The notes: generated by a model from the sequence alone, not told the origin. A DNA stretch of 64,000 bases from Mucilaginibacter mallensis (GCF_900105165.1 NZ_LT629740.1:4278001-4342000); one strand, 5' to 3'; shown: positions 9,414 through 19,091, counted from the first letter of the stretch. Program-made: numbers and translations.

Positions 9414-12400
9414 CTATTTATTTTCGGACTTTGTCGAAATTCTATTTTGACGAACGTTATTGACGTAGTCAGACGGAAGGATTTTATATTCCTCCTTGAA
9501 TAGTTTTGTAAAATATTTGGGCGCATAAAAGCCAACTTCGTAGGATATTTGGCTTATAGTCTTCTGGCTATTCTCCAGCAAATAAACTGCCTTTTTCAGC
9601 TTTACCAAGCGGATAAATTCAACAGGTGATTTACCTGTAACCGTTAACAGCTTTTTATAAAGTGTTCCCCTGCTCATGTTCACCTGGCGACTTAATTCTT
9701 CAACAGAAAGTTTATCATTTGAAATGTTCTGCTCAATATATTCAACTACGTTTCTTAAAAACTTTTCATCCTCAGATTCTATAACCACTTCATTTAAACC
9801 AACATTCATCTGTTTTTTATACGTCTGTTTGAATGTGTTCTGAAGCGTCAATAAATTTCTGATCTTTGAAAGCAGTATCTCGAAGTTGAAAGGCTTGGTC
9901 ATATAATCATTAGCACCAATTTCCAATCCTTTTAATTGATCCTCCTCACCAGTTAAAGCAGTTAACATAATAACCGGGATATGCGAAGTACGTTTATCAC
10001 CTTTCATCTTTTTACAGAGGTCAATACCATTCATTTCAGGCATACTGATGTCACTTACCATAATATCCGGGTGCTGCGACAAAGCCTTTTGCCATCCTTC
10101 CTTACCGTTTGTAGCCTCGACAATGAAAAATATACCTTTAAGGTTGTCTTTCAAATAAAAACGAAAGTCTTCATTATCCTCTACTAACAATACTACTGGC
10201 TTTTTATCGAGATGTTGAAGTTTAGGAAAAACCTTTTCTTCTTCGGTTTGCCCGACATCTGCCCATTCATTTTCAATTTCATCTGGTAGGTTCAGGGATG
10301 TCAACAAACTATCATTTACAGGCAAGGGCAATCGAATGATGAAACAACTTCCATAACCAGGCTCGCTTTCAATGGTGATGTCGCCGTTGTGCATCTTTAC
10401 AAATTCACGTGTTATTGCCAGCCCAATACCACTGCCTTGGTTAATTAATGATTTCGGCATATCCGACTGAAAAAAACGCTCAAATATTTTGTCTTGTTTA
10501 TCCTTATCGATGCCAATACCGGTATCAATAATTTTCATTTCAATTGTTTCGTGTTTGTCTGTTGATTGCGTTTGAATTTTGCTGAGTAATACAGTCACGT
10601 TGCCCCCACTATGGGTAAATTTAAATGCATTGGACAGAAGATTGAATAAAATTCTTTCTATCTTGTCGTGATCAAAGCTCGTTATTAACGATTCAATATC
10701 AGTATCGAAGGCTAAAGCAATTTTCTTTTCATCGGCAATATCTTGAAAAGACAAGGTGCTCTCTTTTACAAACCTGACGATATCGCCGGGTGTACAGTGT
10801 AATTTCAACTCCTGCACTTCCATTTTCCGAAAGTCCAGTAGTTGGTTTACTAAATTCAAAAGTCGCCGCGCGTTCTTCCCGATAATACCGAGTTGTGCAC
10901 GATATTCAATATCGTATGAAATTTTAAGCAATTTTTCAACCGGCCCCATAATTAAAGCCAAAGGCGTTCTGAACTCGTGGCTCACGTTGGTCAAAAATTT
11001 AATTTTTAACTCGTCGAGTTCATGTATACGCTTAACTTCCTGCCTTTCCTGTTCAATTAACAGTTTTGCTTCACGCCGTTCTTGTTCAATTAATAAGCCT
11101 GCTTCCCGTTTTTCTTGTTCAGCAGCAAATTGCCGCCTTATTTTTTCTATTCCCCGTTGCCGTATGATAAGGAGCACACCGATCGAGAGTGCCAAATAAA
11201 TAATGTATGCTACGGTCGATTTCCAGAACGGCGGCAATACTTCAATTTTTAAAGAAATACTTTGCGGATTCCAAACACCATCGGAATTGGACACGCGCAC
11301 CTTAAATACATAGTCTCCCGCGTCGAGGTTAGTATAACCGGCTTTCCTCGTTTTATTATCAACATTTACCCATCCATTATTAAAACCCTCCAGTATATAC
11401 TGATATTTTACTTTACCCGGGTTGATATAGTCGAGGGCAGCAAATTCTATCGAAAAGATATTTTCGTCGTGATTAAGGACTATTGTATTCGTTGCCGATA
11501 TACTTTTTGAAAGGATAACATGCCCGTTAACGGCCTCATTTGCTGTTATGCCCTTATTGAACAACTGAAAGTCGGTAAAGATTAACTGAGGCTTGGAAGT
11601 CTCGGGCTCAATGCTCGCCGGATCGAACAGATTAAAACCATCTGCGCCCCCAAATATCAATTCACCGGCGCGTGTTTTTAAAGCTGCGTTTTTGTTAAAC
11701 TCCCTGCCTTGCAGACCATCTGTTTCGTCGAAATTTTCAAATTGAAACTTATAGGTGCCATTGCCCGGTATCAACGTTATCCGGCTCAGCCCGTTTGATG
11801 TACTTAGCCACATGGCCCCCCTGTTATCTTCCAATATATTCAAAACCTGGTTGTCGGGCAACCCGTCTTTTTTAGTCAGCGAGATAAATGTGTTTGTTTT
11901 ACAATCCAACACATTCAATCCACCCGCGGTCGTTATCCACATCAAACCCCTGCTATCCTCATCTATACTTCTTATTAAATCGTCAAGTAACCCGTTTTTT
12001 GAAGTATAGTGCCTTACCAATCCTCCTTCCTTCATTATCACATCTACGCCCAAATACCCGCCCACCCAGATATTGCCATGTTTATCCTCGAAGATCGAGG
12101 ACGTAAAAGTAGACGTGATGTCGGCCTGGGTTAACGGGTGGTAAAATATTTTTTTTGTCCGGTCGAAAACTTCGAGGCCACCATAAAGCGTTCCTATCCA
12201 TAAACGGTGCGACGAGTCTTCCAAAATGCTAAATACCCGGTTATCAGCAATACTGGTGGCCACGTTATCGTCGTGTTTATAATGGCTAAACGTTTTCCCG
12301 TCAAAGCAATCTAAACCGCCAAAATAGGTACCTATCCATAATTTTTGGTCATGGTCTATACATAGGCTAATAATTACATCGCTTGATAAACTATTGCGAT

Positions 12401-13637
12401 CATTCGGATTGTTTTTGTATTGGGTGTATACACCCGTCTTACGATTAAAATAAATGAGACCGCCGCCATTGGTCCCGATCCATAAATTCCCCAGTTTGTC
12501 TTCTGCAAATTTATTGACATCGTTAAACCTTAAACTACCCGGATCAGAATCTAAATGCCTGAAAATAGGGAACCTGATAATATTTTTATGATAATAACTT
12601 ATTCCCTTTTTGTAAGTACCAGCCCATATAATACCTAAGTCATCCTTATATAGATTCACTGTGTTCTCCCTTAATGAGGTAGGGTCATCTCCCTTGTTTA
12701 GCAGATAGGTAATTTTCGCCGTCTTTTTATCCAGCACATTTATACCCCCTTGATCAGCGGCGATCCATATCAAGCCATCATCAGCCTGAACAATATTGGT
12801 AACAATGTTTGTGTTTAACTTTATCCCGGATGATTCTTTGCCGATATACCGGAAAGTCCCTGTTGATGGCTGGTAATAAAATACACCTAAATTAGCCGAT
12901 GACGCATAAAACCATAAATCACCATCGCGATCGACGAGCAAGGTATAATGCTCTTTCTTATTATTGGTTACCTTGTTAAATACGCCAGTGCGATAGCTGA
13001 TCTTATTAAGTTTAACATCAAGCATCTCCACCATTCCGTCAGTATAAACTATCCAAATATTGCCTTTAACGTCAGGCGTGATGTCTGCAATAGAACTTGA
13101 GTATAACGAGGGAGCACCTTTAACACTGTGATAATAATGCGTCGTCTTTTTGCTTATGGTGTTATATCTGTAAATGCCCGAATCAGCATATAAAAACCAA
13201 AAGTCTGCAGCAGTGGTGCGTTCAATTTTTTGAGGATTTTTAACAGGTAGCTTTAAAGGACGTGACAATAATGACATATCACTATTAAACCGTTCTGTTT
13301 CCGGATCATAAAAACAATATCCGTTACCACTTCCTATCCATAATTTTTTATCAGGGCCTTCAAAAATATTGTTTATATTATCGAATTTAATAGAGTTCTT
13401 ATTATTTGCGTCGTGCCCAAATACCTTAAAGTTATAACCGTCATAACGGTTAAGGCCCGATTCCGTGCCAAACCACATAAAGCCTTCGGAATCTTTAAAT
13501 ATGCAATTAACCTGGTTGTTCGACAGCCCATTACTTATATCAAGGTGCGAAAACCGATATTGGCTGCGTTGCCCAAAAACATTTACACATCCAAAAATTA
13601 ATGTAACAGCAAGGAGATAATAATATTTTACGCGCAT
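9414..13637 (-). CDS. Hybrid two-component system sensor/regulator (HTCS) of the PUL
   Basis: Single-protein glycan sensor and transcription activator. Residues are numbered from an upstream ATG at 13661; I prefer MRVKYYYL at 13637, which gives a proper signal peptide ending NVFG. Order: periplasmic two-part beta-propeller (many W-IGT and LWIGT blades, about 30-720), Y_Y_Y domain (about 735-800), transmembrane helix (about 814-834), coiled coil with 11-residue repeats (848-880), HisKA with His895 in NVSHEFRTP, HATPase (NLLSNAFKFT, GSGIGLAI), receiver with Asp1204 in MVSDISMPEM and a C-terminal AraC-type HTH. It sits between the GH5-ricin gene and susC on the same strand and is the likely activator of the locus. 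Confidence 0.97.
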   Translation of the reverse strand: MRVKYYYLLAVTLIFGCVNVFGQRSQYRFSHLDISNGLSNNQVNCIFKDSEGFMWFGTESGLNRYDGYNFKVFGHDANNKNSIKFDNINNIFEGPDKKLWIGSGNGYCFYDPETERFNSDMSLLSRPLKLPVKNPQKIERTTAADFWFLYADSGIYRYNTISKKTTHYYHSVKGAPSLYSSSIADITPDVKGNIWIVYTDGMVEMLDVKLNKISYRTGVFNKVTNNKKEHYTLLVDRDGDLWFYASSANLGVFYYQPSTGTFRYIGKESSGIKLNTNIVTNIVQADDGLIWIAADQGGINVLDKKTAKITYLLNKGDDPTSLRENTVNLYKDDLGIIWAGTYKKGISYYHKNIIRFPIFRHLDSDPGSLRFNDVNKFAEDKLGNLWIGTNGGGLIYFNRKTGVYTQYKNNPNDRNSLSSDVIISLCIDHDQKLWIGTYFGGLDCFDGKTFSHYKHDDNVATSIADNRVFSILEDSSHRLWIGTLYGGLEVFDRTKKIFYHPLTQADITSTFTSSIFEDKHGNIWVGGYLGVDVIMKEGGLVRHYTSKNGLLDDLIRSIDEDSRGLMWITTAGGLNVLDCKTNTFISLTKKDGLPDNQVLNILEDNRGAMWLSTSNGLSRITLIPGNGTYKFQFENFDETDGLQGREFNKNAALKTRAGELIFGGADGFNLFDPASIEPETSKPQLIFTDFQLFNKGITANEAVNGHVILSKSISATNTIVLNHDENIFSIEFAALDYINPGKVKYQYILEGFNNGWVNVDNKTRKAGYTNLDAGDYVFKVRVSNSDGVWNPQSISLKIEVLPPFWKSTVAYIIYLALSIGVLLIIRQRGIEKIRRQFAAEQEKREAGLLIEQERREAKLLIEQERQEVKRIHELDELKIKFLTNVSHEFRTPLALIMGPVEKLLKISYDIEYRAQLGIIGKNARRLLNLVNQLLDFRKMEVQELKLHCTPGDIVRFVKESTLSFQDIADEKKIALAFDTDIESLITSFDHDKIERILFNLLSNAFKFTHSGGNVTVLLSKIQTQSTDKHETIEMKIIDTGIGIDKDKQDKIFERFFQSDMPKSLINQGSGIGLAITREFVKMHNGDITIESEPGYGSCFIIRLPLPVNDSLLTSLNLPDEIENEWADVGQTEEEKVFPKLQHLDKKPVVLLVEDNEDFRFYLKDNLKGIFFIVEATNGKEGWQKALSQHPDIMVSDISMPEMNGIDLCKKMKGDKRTSHIPVIMLTALTGEEDQLKGLEIGANDYMTKPFNFEILLSKIRNLLTLQNTFKQTYKKQMNVGLNEVVIESEDEKFLRNVVEYIEQNISNDKLSVEELSRQVNMSRGTLYKKLLTVTGKSPVEFIRLVKLKKAVYLLENSQKTISQISYEVGFYAPKYFTKLFKEEYKILPSDYVNNVRQNRISTKSENK

Positions 13638-13793
13638 GTGGCCCATTATTGGAAAAAACAAAAATCAACAGATTGATTTTTGAAGCCAGTAAACTAAGGT
13701 AATATAAAAATTGCCTTAACGGGCAATTTTTGTTAACAAACCTGACATTTTGCATTCCCTCTCCTGGTCAAGGCCCGGTTTATTCATTCAACG

Positions 13794-13827
13794 AAAAATG
13801 CGCCCGGCATGTTACTACCGAACGCAT
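13794..13827 (-). terminator. Intrinsic terminator after the GH5-ricin gene
   Basis: On the minus strand ATGCGTTCGG pairs with CCGGGCGCAT (10 bp, two G-U pairs; 13818-13827 and 13798-13807), then TTTTT. It separates the GH5-ricin gene from the HTCS gene. Confidence 0.7.
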
Positions 13828-13912
13828 CAATTAACCTGTGTGTTTAAACCAAATCAAAGCTGGTGATAATCCCCTAAATTGGTTTATAGTAATTTTAACT
13901 TATGAGGTTTTA

Positions 13913-15616
13913 TTATATTTTCACAAACGCCCATTGCTGGTTCTTGCCCCCAAAATAATCATATTGATCGGCCGCGCTACCGTTTCTGAATGGAATTGCG
14001 GGATTAGTCCCTAAAGTAACTTCGAGGGCTTTTCCGCTATTTACGTTGATGATTTCATAGAATCCATCATAGGTTGGCTGAATTAACCAGTTTTGATTAG
14101 CTCCGCCTGTACCTGTATAATCCCACATATCCACGGCCCCGCCGTTAGAGCCAGACCCACCCCATACTTCCAAACATTTCCCGCTAACATGCATAGGCGT
14201 TAACAGGTAGCTGCCATTTGCCGCAGCCTGCACTTTAAATTGCTGATTTGCTCCAGCATCATAATCCCATTGATCTGCCAGCGCCCCATTATTACTTGCC
14301 CAGCCACCGATCTCTAAAGGCTTAAAACTATACCTATTGATAATCTGGTACACACCACCAATCTGAAATGCAGGGGACGCGCTAGTTTGTGTTCCTTGTA
14401 GAAGGGCCGCTAAATCCCGTTGATCTTTTACAGCGTAAGTCGATCTGTTAATGAGCGATCCAGTGTCCCAAAGAAATGGATGTAAACCGTTTGCCAAAGC
14501 CTGGTGCATACAAAAATTATACCAATATGCTCTGGAAGCAAGATTGAAGTTTAAAGAGTCTCCTGTAAGGCTTCGGTCCATTACTGCAAACTCGCCCATT
14601 ATTACCGGTATGCCTTTACTTGTAAACTTTTTCTGCATCCTTTGGAAATACCCGCTAAGGGTCGATTCCTCGCCCCAGTAAGGATTGTGCGCAACATCGA
14701 AGGTGGTGTGATATCCTGTGCCCCAATAATAAAACGCATTGCCCCATGATGCATCCGCGGTCATTAAACAAAAGTTCCAGGGAGTGTAGTTATGGATTTC
14801 CACCATCAAACGGTTGGATGCCGGGTCAGTTGGCATTGTGTTCATCAGACTGTCTGTATAAACCATATCACCTCCTTTGGGGCCCTGGATAACCAGCGTC
14901 CTGTAACTGTTGTGCCCGCCGGTTGACCTCACGGCGTTGATAAAAGTTTGATGATAAGAAAGTAGAACTCTCATCCCTGTGGTATCCGTTGCGGAGTTAG
15001 GTTCATTCGTGCTGGCAAAAAGCAGGTGCTGGTCAAAACCACGCATTTGTGTTGCAATTTGTTCCCAAAGTGCTTTTTGTTTGGCATTAACAGCGGGCTG
15101 CGCGGTGGTTGTGCAATTGTTCTCCAACCATCCGCCGTCATAATGTATATTTAATATCGCATACATCCCATCGTTAATGCAGTATTGCACAACCTGCTGC
15201 ACACGGGTAAGCCAGGCCGGGTCTATTTGCTCGGTTGATGTGTTTATTATATGTGACCAATCCCAATTACAAGGGATCCTTATGGCGTTAAAACCCCTTT
15301 GTTTATAGCCGTCGATGAGTGCCTGGGTAATATTAGGGTTTCCCCATGCGTTTTCGTTTCCAGGAGCTTCCAATGTGTTGCCAATATTAATACCTAACGT
15401 CATATTTGCAGCTATTTGAGGCGCTGTACTGGTCATCCCCGTTTGATCGGGCGGAAGTGGTGAAGTATTGTAACTTGGGTAACTCAATGCGGCGAATGTC
15501 TTATTAACTTTGTTTGTAATAAGCGGCTTAATGCCTGAACCTATTTCTTGCTTGCTGCATCTTGTTAATACAAGGACTGCCAAGATGCATAAAAGATTGA
15601 TTAAAGTTTTCTTCAT
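13913..15616 (-). CDS. GH5 endoglycanase with C-terminal ricin-type lectin domain
   Basis: Second endo-beta-1,4-glycanase of the locus. It has a lipoprotein-type signal (VLVLTRCSKQ) and a GH5 barrel at about residues 60-400 with GINIGNTLEA, AIRIPCNW, acid/base Glu205 in STNEP and nucleophile Glu342 in VIMGEF. Instead of a BACON domain it carries a C-terminal ricin B-like beta-trefoil (about 405-567) with three QxW-like motifs (NQQFKV, NQNWLI, NQQWAF). Its catalytic domain is clearly related to that of the BACON-GH5 gene (shared YH-TFINAVRSTGG and ENN). It is first in transcription order and has its own upstream region with repeat copy B. Confidence 0.93.
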   Translation of the reverse strand: MKKTLINLLCILAVLVLTRCSKQEIGSGIKPLITNKVNKTFAALSYPSYNTSPLPPDQTGMTSTAPQIAANMTLGINIGNTLEAPGNENAWGNPNITQALIDGYKQRGFNAIRIPCNWDWSHIINTSTEQIDPAWLTRVQQVVQYCINDGMYAILNIHYDGGWLENNCTTTAQPAVNAKQKALWEQIATQMRGFDQHLLFASTNEPNSATDTTGMRVLLSYHQTFINAVRSTGGHNSYRTLVIQGPKGGDMVYTDSLMNTMPTDPASNRLMVEIHNYTPWNFCLMTADASWGNAFYYWGTGYHTTFDVAHNPYWGEESTLSGYFQRMQKKFTSKGIPVIMGEFAVMDRSLTGDSLNFNLASRAYWYNFCMHQALANGLHPFLWDTGSLINRSTYAVKDQRDLAALLQGTQTSASPAFQIGGVYQIINRYSFKPLEIGGWASNNGALADQWDYDAGANQQFKVQAAANGSYLLTPMHVSGKCLEVWGGSGSNGGAVDMWDYTGTGGANQNWLIQPTYDGFYEIINVNSGKALEVTLGTNPAIPFRNGSAADQYDYFGGKNQQWAFVKI

Positions 15617-15996
15617 AAAAATTGGTTAGTTTTGCGGTTTTTCATGCCACTATAAATAAATTGGTTAATTGCAAGTAAACTTGTCGGTAAAATAGATGAC
15701 TTATTTGCTTTATAAATCATACAAATGCACTTAGCTACTCAAGCATCTTGTCAAATCGTTCTAAACTCGTGTTTAAACAGGTTATCCGATATACACATGA
15801 ATTTTAGTAACTGGGTCATCTTCTTTTTGCTAAAAAGTTTTTATTTTATTTTTTAAAAGATTATAATCATATAAAACCTTTCACAAAAAAGATTTCGTCC
15901 CATCCGGCGCAAGACCTATAGCCTTGCAAAATGCCATCCACAGCGAACAATAGCTGAATGCCTAAAACGAGAAATTAAATTTGGCTTGTTGGTTTT

Positions 15997-16163
15997 ATAA
16001 TTGGTCAATATGTACAGTTACAGCGAACCGTTTGTCAACTGTATAAAGCACATATTATTGGGAGGTAAAACTAATGGGGGGGGGCAAAAAGGCGGTAGCC
16101 TATTTGTGTGAGAATATACCGCAAATGTGCGAAGATATATAACTAATTGTAAATAAGATATTT
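15997..16163. repeat. Copy B of the duplicated leader-like sequence, upstream of GH5-ricin
   Basis: Counterpart of 9116-9283 in the same orientation. The paired GCGGTA / TACCGC and ATTTG / CAAAT segments are conserved; the run after TACCGC on the minus strand is CTTTTTG here. A nine-G run at 16076-16084 marks an indel relative to copy A. The rest of the gap 15617-15996 is AT-rich with no gene seen. Confidence 0.8.
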
Positions 16164-16203
16164 AAAAAGTATTTTACTTGTTGCAAAAAAAATGATTTAT
16201 TAT

Positions 16204-16430
16204 TTAAGCAAGGTCGCCAATGGTCTTTCGATAATCCGTTAGTGTATCGTCTAACGATTTAAGGATACGTTTATCCTTAATTTTAAGTTCTCATCAAGTT
16301 GCCGGGCCGTTACATATTGGTTGGTTTCGATAAACCGGCGGACATCTTTGTGAAAGACTTTGATTTGTACATGGAAGGTTCCCTCCTCCCTTTTAAATTG
16401 GTCATAAATCACAGCATTTACAGTTGCCAT
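16204..16430 (-). pseudogene. Truncated, frameshifted tyrosine recombinase (integrase) remnant
   Basis: From the ATG at 16430 the minus strand reads MATVNAVIYDQFKREEG, then VFHKDVRRFIETNQYV and TARQLDENLK. This is the pattern of the N-terminal arm-DNA-binding domain of Bacteroidetes site-specific integrases. That frame stops at 16251. A 1-nt shift near 16280 restores the expected continuation, KDKRILKSLDDTLTDYRKTI, which ends at a TAA at 16204. About 75 codons remain of a protein usually near 400 residues; core and catalytic domains are absent. It probably marks an old integration at the outer edge of the PUL. Confidence 0.75.
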
Positions 16431-16448
16431 AATCTTGTTTTTTTAGGC

Positions 16449-16491
16449 CACGTAAAAAAACGTCATGACGGAATAGTGACGGTTTTACGTG
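16449..16491. repeat. Inverted repeat upstream of the integrase remnant
   Basis: CACGTAAAA (16449-16457) and TTTTACGTG (16483-16491) are perfect inverted copies around a centre with the palindrome CGTCATGACG. It lies 19 bp upstream of the integrase start and could be a binding or attachment site left over from the element. The rest of 16431-16705 is plain AT-rich promoter-like DNA. Confidence 0.55.
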
Positions 16492-16705
16492 AAGCTCAAC
16501 AAATAATTATGAAAGTCCTGACGTTGTGAAGTTTTTACGGTGTCAGCGCCGTGGAATAAATCCGACTCAAAGATATTAAAAAACGAATTAACTCGAATCA
16601 ACTTAACCCTTTTTGACTACTTTGCTTCTAAACAAGCAAGTGTGATTACTTTCTTTTGTATAGCATTTTCCCTAAGGAAAGTTGAATAGTTTTAAATGAG
16701 GTTTT

Positions 16706-17056
16706 ATGCCAGCAAAAAAAGCACATTGTGATTGCATCAAAACGATAAAGCCCGTGAGGGATGCTTTCGACGTGATCAATGGTAAATGGAAACTACCCAT
16801 TATCATTTCTGTAGGTGTTGGAAACGATCGGTTCACCGATATACTGGAAAGTATCCCTGGCATTACACCCAAAGTTTTGGCAAAAGAACTGAAAGACTTG
16901 GAACAGCACCTTTTGGTCATCAGGACCGTGATTGATGATTATCCGGTGAAGATCACCTATCAATTGGCGCAATATGCTGATACGCTGACGCCCATCATTT
17001 ATTCTCTGAAAGACTGGGGTTTGAATCACCGTAAAAAGGTCATGGACCGGGAATAA
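16706..17056 (+). CDS. HxlR-family transcriptional regulator
   Basis: Winged-helix regulator of 116 residues. Family hallmarks are the N-terminal Cys (AHCDCIKT), the block VRDAFDVINGKWKLPII, then RFTDILESIPGITPKVLAKELKDLE and the wing region KITYQLAQYADTLTPII. HxlR proteins often sense electrophiles or redox stress through the conserved Cys and control a neighbouring oxidoreductase, here the SDR gene 119 bp downstream. That link is inference. Confidence 0.93.
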   Translation: MPAKKAHCDCIKTIKPVRDAFDVINGKWKLPIIISVGVGNDRFTDILESIPGITPKVLAKELKDLEQHLLVIRTVIDDYPVKITYQLAQYADTLTPIIYSLKDWGLNHRKKVMDRE

Positions 17057-17175
17057 TGAATGGCTTAGTCCATATCTGGATTTCGTATAAACGTTTCATT
17101 ATTGCCTACTTTTGTATCAAAATAGCTATATTAAATTAGCAGAACTTTGTCCTTATAAATTTAAACAATAAGATA

Positions 17176-17994
17176 ATGGCAAAAACAATTTTTATAACGG
17201 GCGCATCCCGCGGATTCGGCCGGATTTGGGCAGAAGCGTTTTTACAACGTGGCGATAATGTAGTTGCGGCTGTTCGAACCCCTGAAACATTAACGGAACT
17301 TACAAAAGAATTTTCTTCAAATCTATTGGTACTAAAACTTGATGTAACTGATAAAAAAGCAAGTTTTGAAGCAATTGAAACTGCAAAGACCCACTTTGGC
17401 CGCATCGATGTATTAATAAATAATGCCGGCTACGGGCACATTGGATCTGTAGAGGAGTTAAACGAGCAAGATGTTAGGACGCAATTTGAAACTAATGTAC
17501 TGGGTTCATTATGGACTATACAAGCGGTTGTGCCTATCATGCGTCAGCAAAAATCGGGGCATATCATTCAACTTTCAAGCGCTTTGGGTTTGAATACAGT
17601 ATCATTAATGGGTTTGTACAGTGCATCCAAGTTCGCAGTTGAAGGTCTTACTGAAACGCTGGCTGGCGAAGTAAGTGGCTTTGGCATTAAAGTAACCATA
17701 TTGGAACCGGGTGGTTTCTCTACAGATTTCTTCGGTACCAATTCCCTTGCATTGAGTGAATCGATACCGGCTTACGATGGCATAAGAAAAGACTTTTATG
17801 AACTCGCTAGTGAGCAAGATTCTGGTAACCCTGCTGCAACTGCCAATGCGCTACTTACCCTGGTGGATTCGGAAAATCCGCCATTAAGATTGTTATTGGG
17901 TAAAACTGTTTACCCCTGGGTAAAATATACTTACGAAGAACGCCTGAAAACGTGGGAATCATGGCAGGATGTTTCTGTGGCAGCACATGGTTAA
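17176..17994 (+). CDS. Short-chain dehydrogenase/reductase
   Basis: Classical SDR of 272 residues with the NAD(P)-binding motif TGASRGFGRIW at about 8-18, NNAGYGH at about 84 and the catalytic YSASK at about 153-157. AVRTPE after strand 2 suggests NADP preference. Substrate unknown. It lies between an HxlR and an AraC regulator on the same strand, a common arrangement for inducible aldehyde or ketone reductases. Confidence 0.93.
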   Translation: MAKTIFITGASRGFGRIWAEAFLQRGDNVVAAVRTPETLTELTKEFSSNLLVLKLDVTDKKASFEAIETAKTHFGRIDVLINNAGYGHIGSVEELNEQDVRTQFETNVLGSLWTIQAVVPIMRQQKSGHIIQLSSALGLNTVSLMGLYSASKFAVEGLTETLAGEVSGFGIKVTILEPGGFSTDFFGTNSLALSESIPAYDGIRKDFYELASEQDSGNPAATANALLTLVDSENPPLRLLLGKTVYPWVKYTYEERLKTWESWQDVSVAAHG

Positions 17995-18055
17995 TAGAAG
18001 TTTAAATTAACAGGATCCGGATTTGCCGGGTTCTGTTTTTATAATTGTGAACAAT

Positions 18056-18952
18056 ATGAAGCATTTCAAAAAAATCAGCGACCTGCATGAAGCTCTTGGT
18101 GTCAAGCCGCCTGAGCACCCCCTTTTTAGTGTGGCTTATGGTGAACGGGATAATTGCACCAGCATTAGCGAACTTGAATTTTTTTCAGAATTTTACATCA
18201 TTGGATTCAAAAAGCTAAAATCGGGGCAAATGCTTTACGGAAAAACCAAGTACGACCATGATCTTGGCTCCATGTCATTTATCAAACCGCAACAGAAAGT
18301 GTCTTTCCGAAATATGGAATTGGAGGAAAAGGGGTTTCTGATCATCATCCATAAGGACTTTTTACCTGGAACGTCCCTCTACAATGAAATTAAAAAATAC
18401 AGCTATTTTGACTACGAGGTGAATGAGGCGCTACATCTTTCACCCGCGGAAGAAAATATTATCTGGAACCTGTATTTCAGTATAGAAAAGGAATATAATA
18501 ATAATACAGATGAACATAGCAAAGCGATCATTATCAGTCATCTTGATTCCATGCTAAAATATGCGCAGCGGTTTTACAAAAGACAGTTTATTCATCGGAC
18601 AGAATTAACCGGAGCGACGCTTACCAGGTTCAATGCATTACTCGCTGCAAATTTCGAAGAAAGAAAATCGAAAGATATTGGGCTGCCTACGGTAGCTTCC
18701 ATGGCAGAAAAGATGCATATATCTCCCCGTTATTTAACTGATCTGCTTAAAGAAGAAACAGGAAAAACAGCGTTAGAACTTATTCACCTTTTTTTGATCG
18801 GTGAGGCAAAAAATATGCTGACAGGGGGCGACATGAACATATCGGAGATCTCGACGTCGCTTGGGTTTGAGAATCCAACTTATTTTTCGCGTCTGTTTAA
18901 AAAAGAGGTAGGGAGTGCTCCCAATAAATTTAAGGACCGCTTATTGAATTAG
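18056..18952 (+). CDS. AraC-family transcriptional regulator
   Basis: About 298 residues with an N-terminal cupin-like sensing region (FSVAYGERDN, SFIKPQQKVSF) and a C-terminal double HTH at about 200-295 (ISPRYLTDLLKEETGKTA; ISEISTSLGFENPTYFSRLFKKE). I start at MKHFKKIS (18056) rather than 18023, because homologues begin with this segment. It probably regulates the SDR gene just upstream or itself. Confidence 0.92.
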   Translation: MKHFKKISDLHEALGVKPPEHPLFSVAYGERDNCTSISELEFFSEFYIIGFKKLKSGQMLYGKTKYDHDLGSMSFIKPQQKVSFRNMELEEKGFLIIIHKDFLPGTSLYNEIKKYSYFDYEVNEALHLSPAEENIIWNLYFSIEKEYNNNTDEHSKAIIISHLDSMLKYAQRFYKRQFIHRTELTGATLTRFNALLAANFEERKSKDIGLPTVASMAEKMHISPRYLTDLLKEETGKTALELIHLFLIGEAKNMLTGGDMNISEISTSLGFENPTYFSRLFKKEVGSAPNKFKDRLLN

Positions 18953-18977
18953 GATGTGAAATTTAATTTATAAAAAA

Positions 18978-19060
18978 ATGAAGCGCACAGCAAAAGCATA
19001 TAGGTGAGGCATTCTAAAAGAAGGTAAATGCTAAAGCCCCTTATCGGCTCAATTCAACCT
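18978..19060 (+). pseudogene. Possible decayed OsmC-family N-terminus
   Basis: Reads MKRTAKAYR, stop, GILKEGKC, stop, SPLSAQFNL. This follows the usual start of OsmC/OhrA-like peroxiredoxins (MKRTA-A-W-G-LKEGKGT-ST), but two in-frame stops break it and nothing recognisable follows. Short, so tentative. It lies in the 489-bp gene-poor gap 18953-19441. Confidence 0.35.
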
Positions 19061-19091
19061 ATGTCAAAAATATTTTTCGGAAACCGGGTAA

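Noticed and set aside
16299..16529. Plus-strand open frame of 76 codons
   Set aside because: It is antisense to the integrase remnant, which has a clear family pattern on the other strand.
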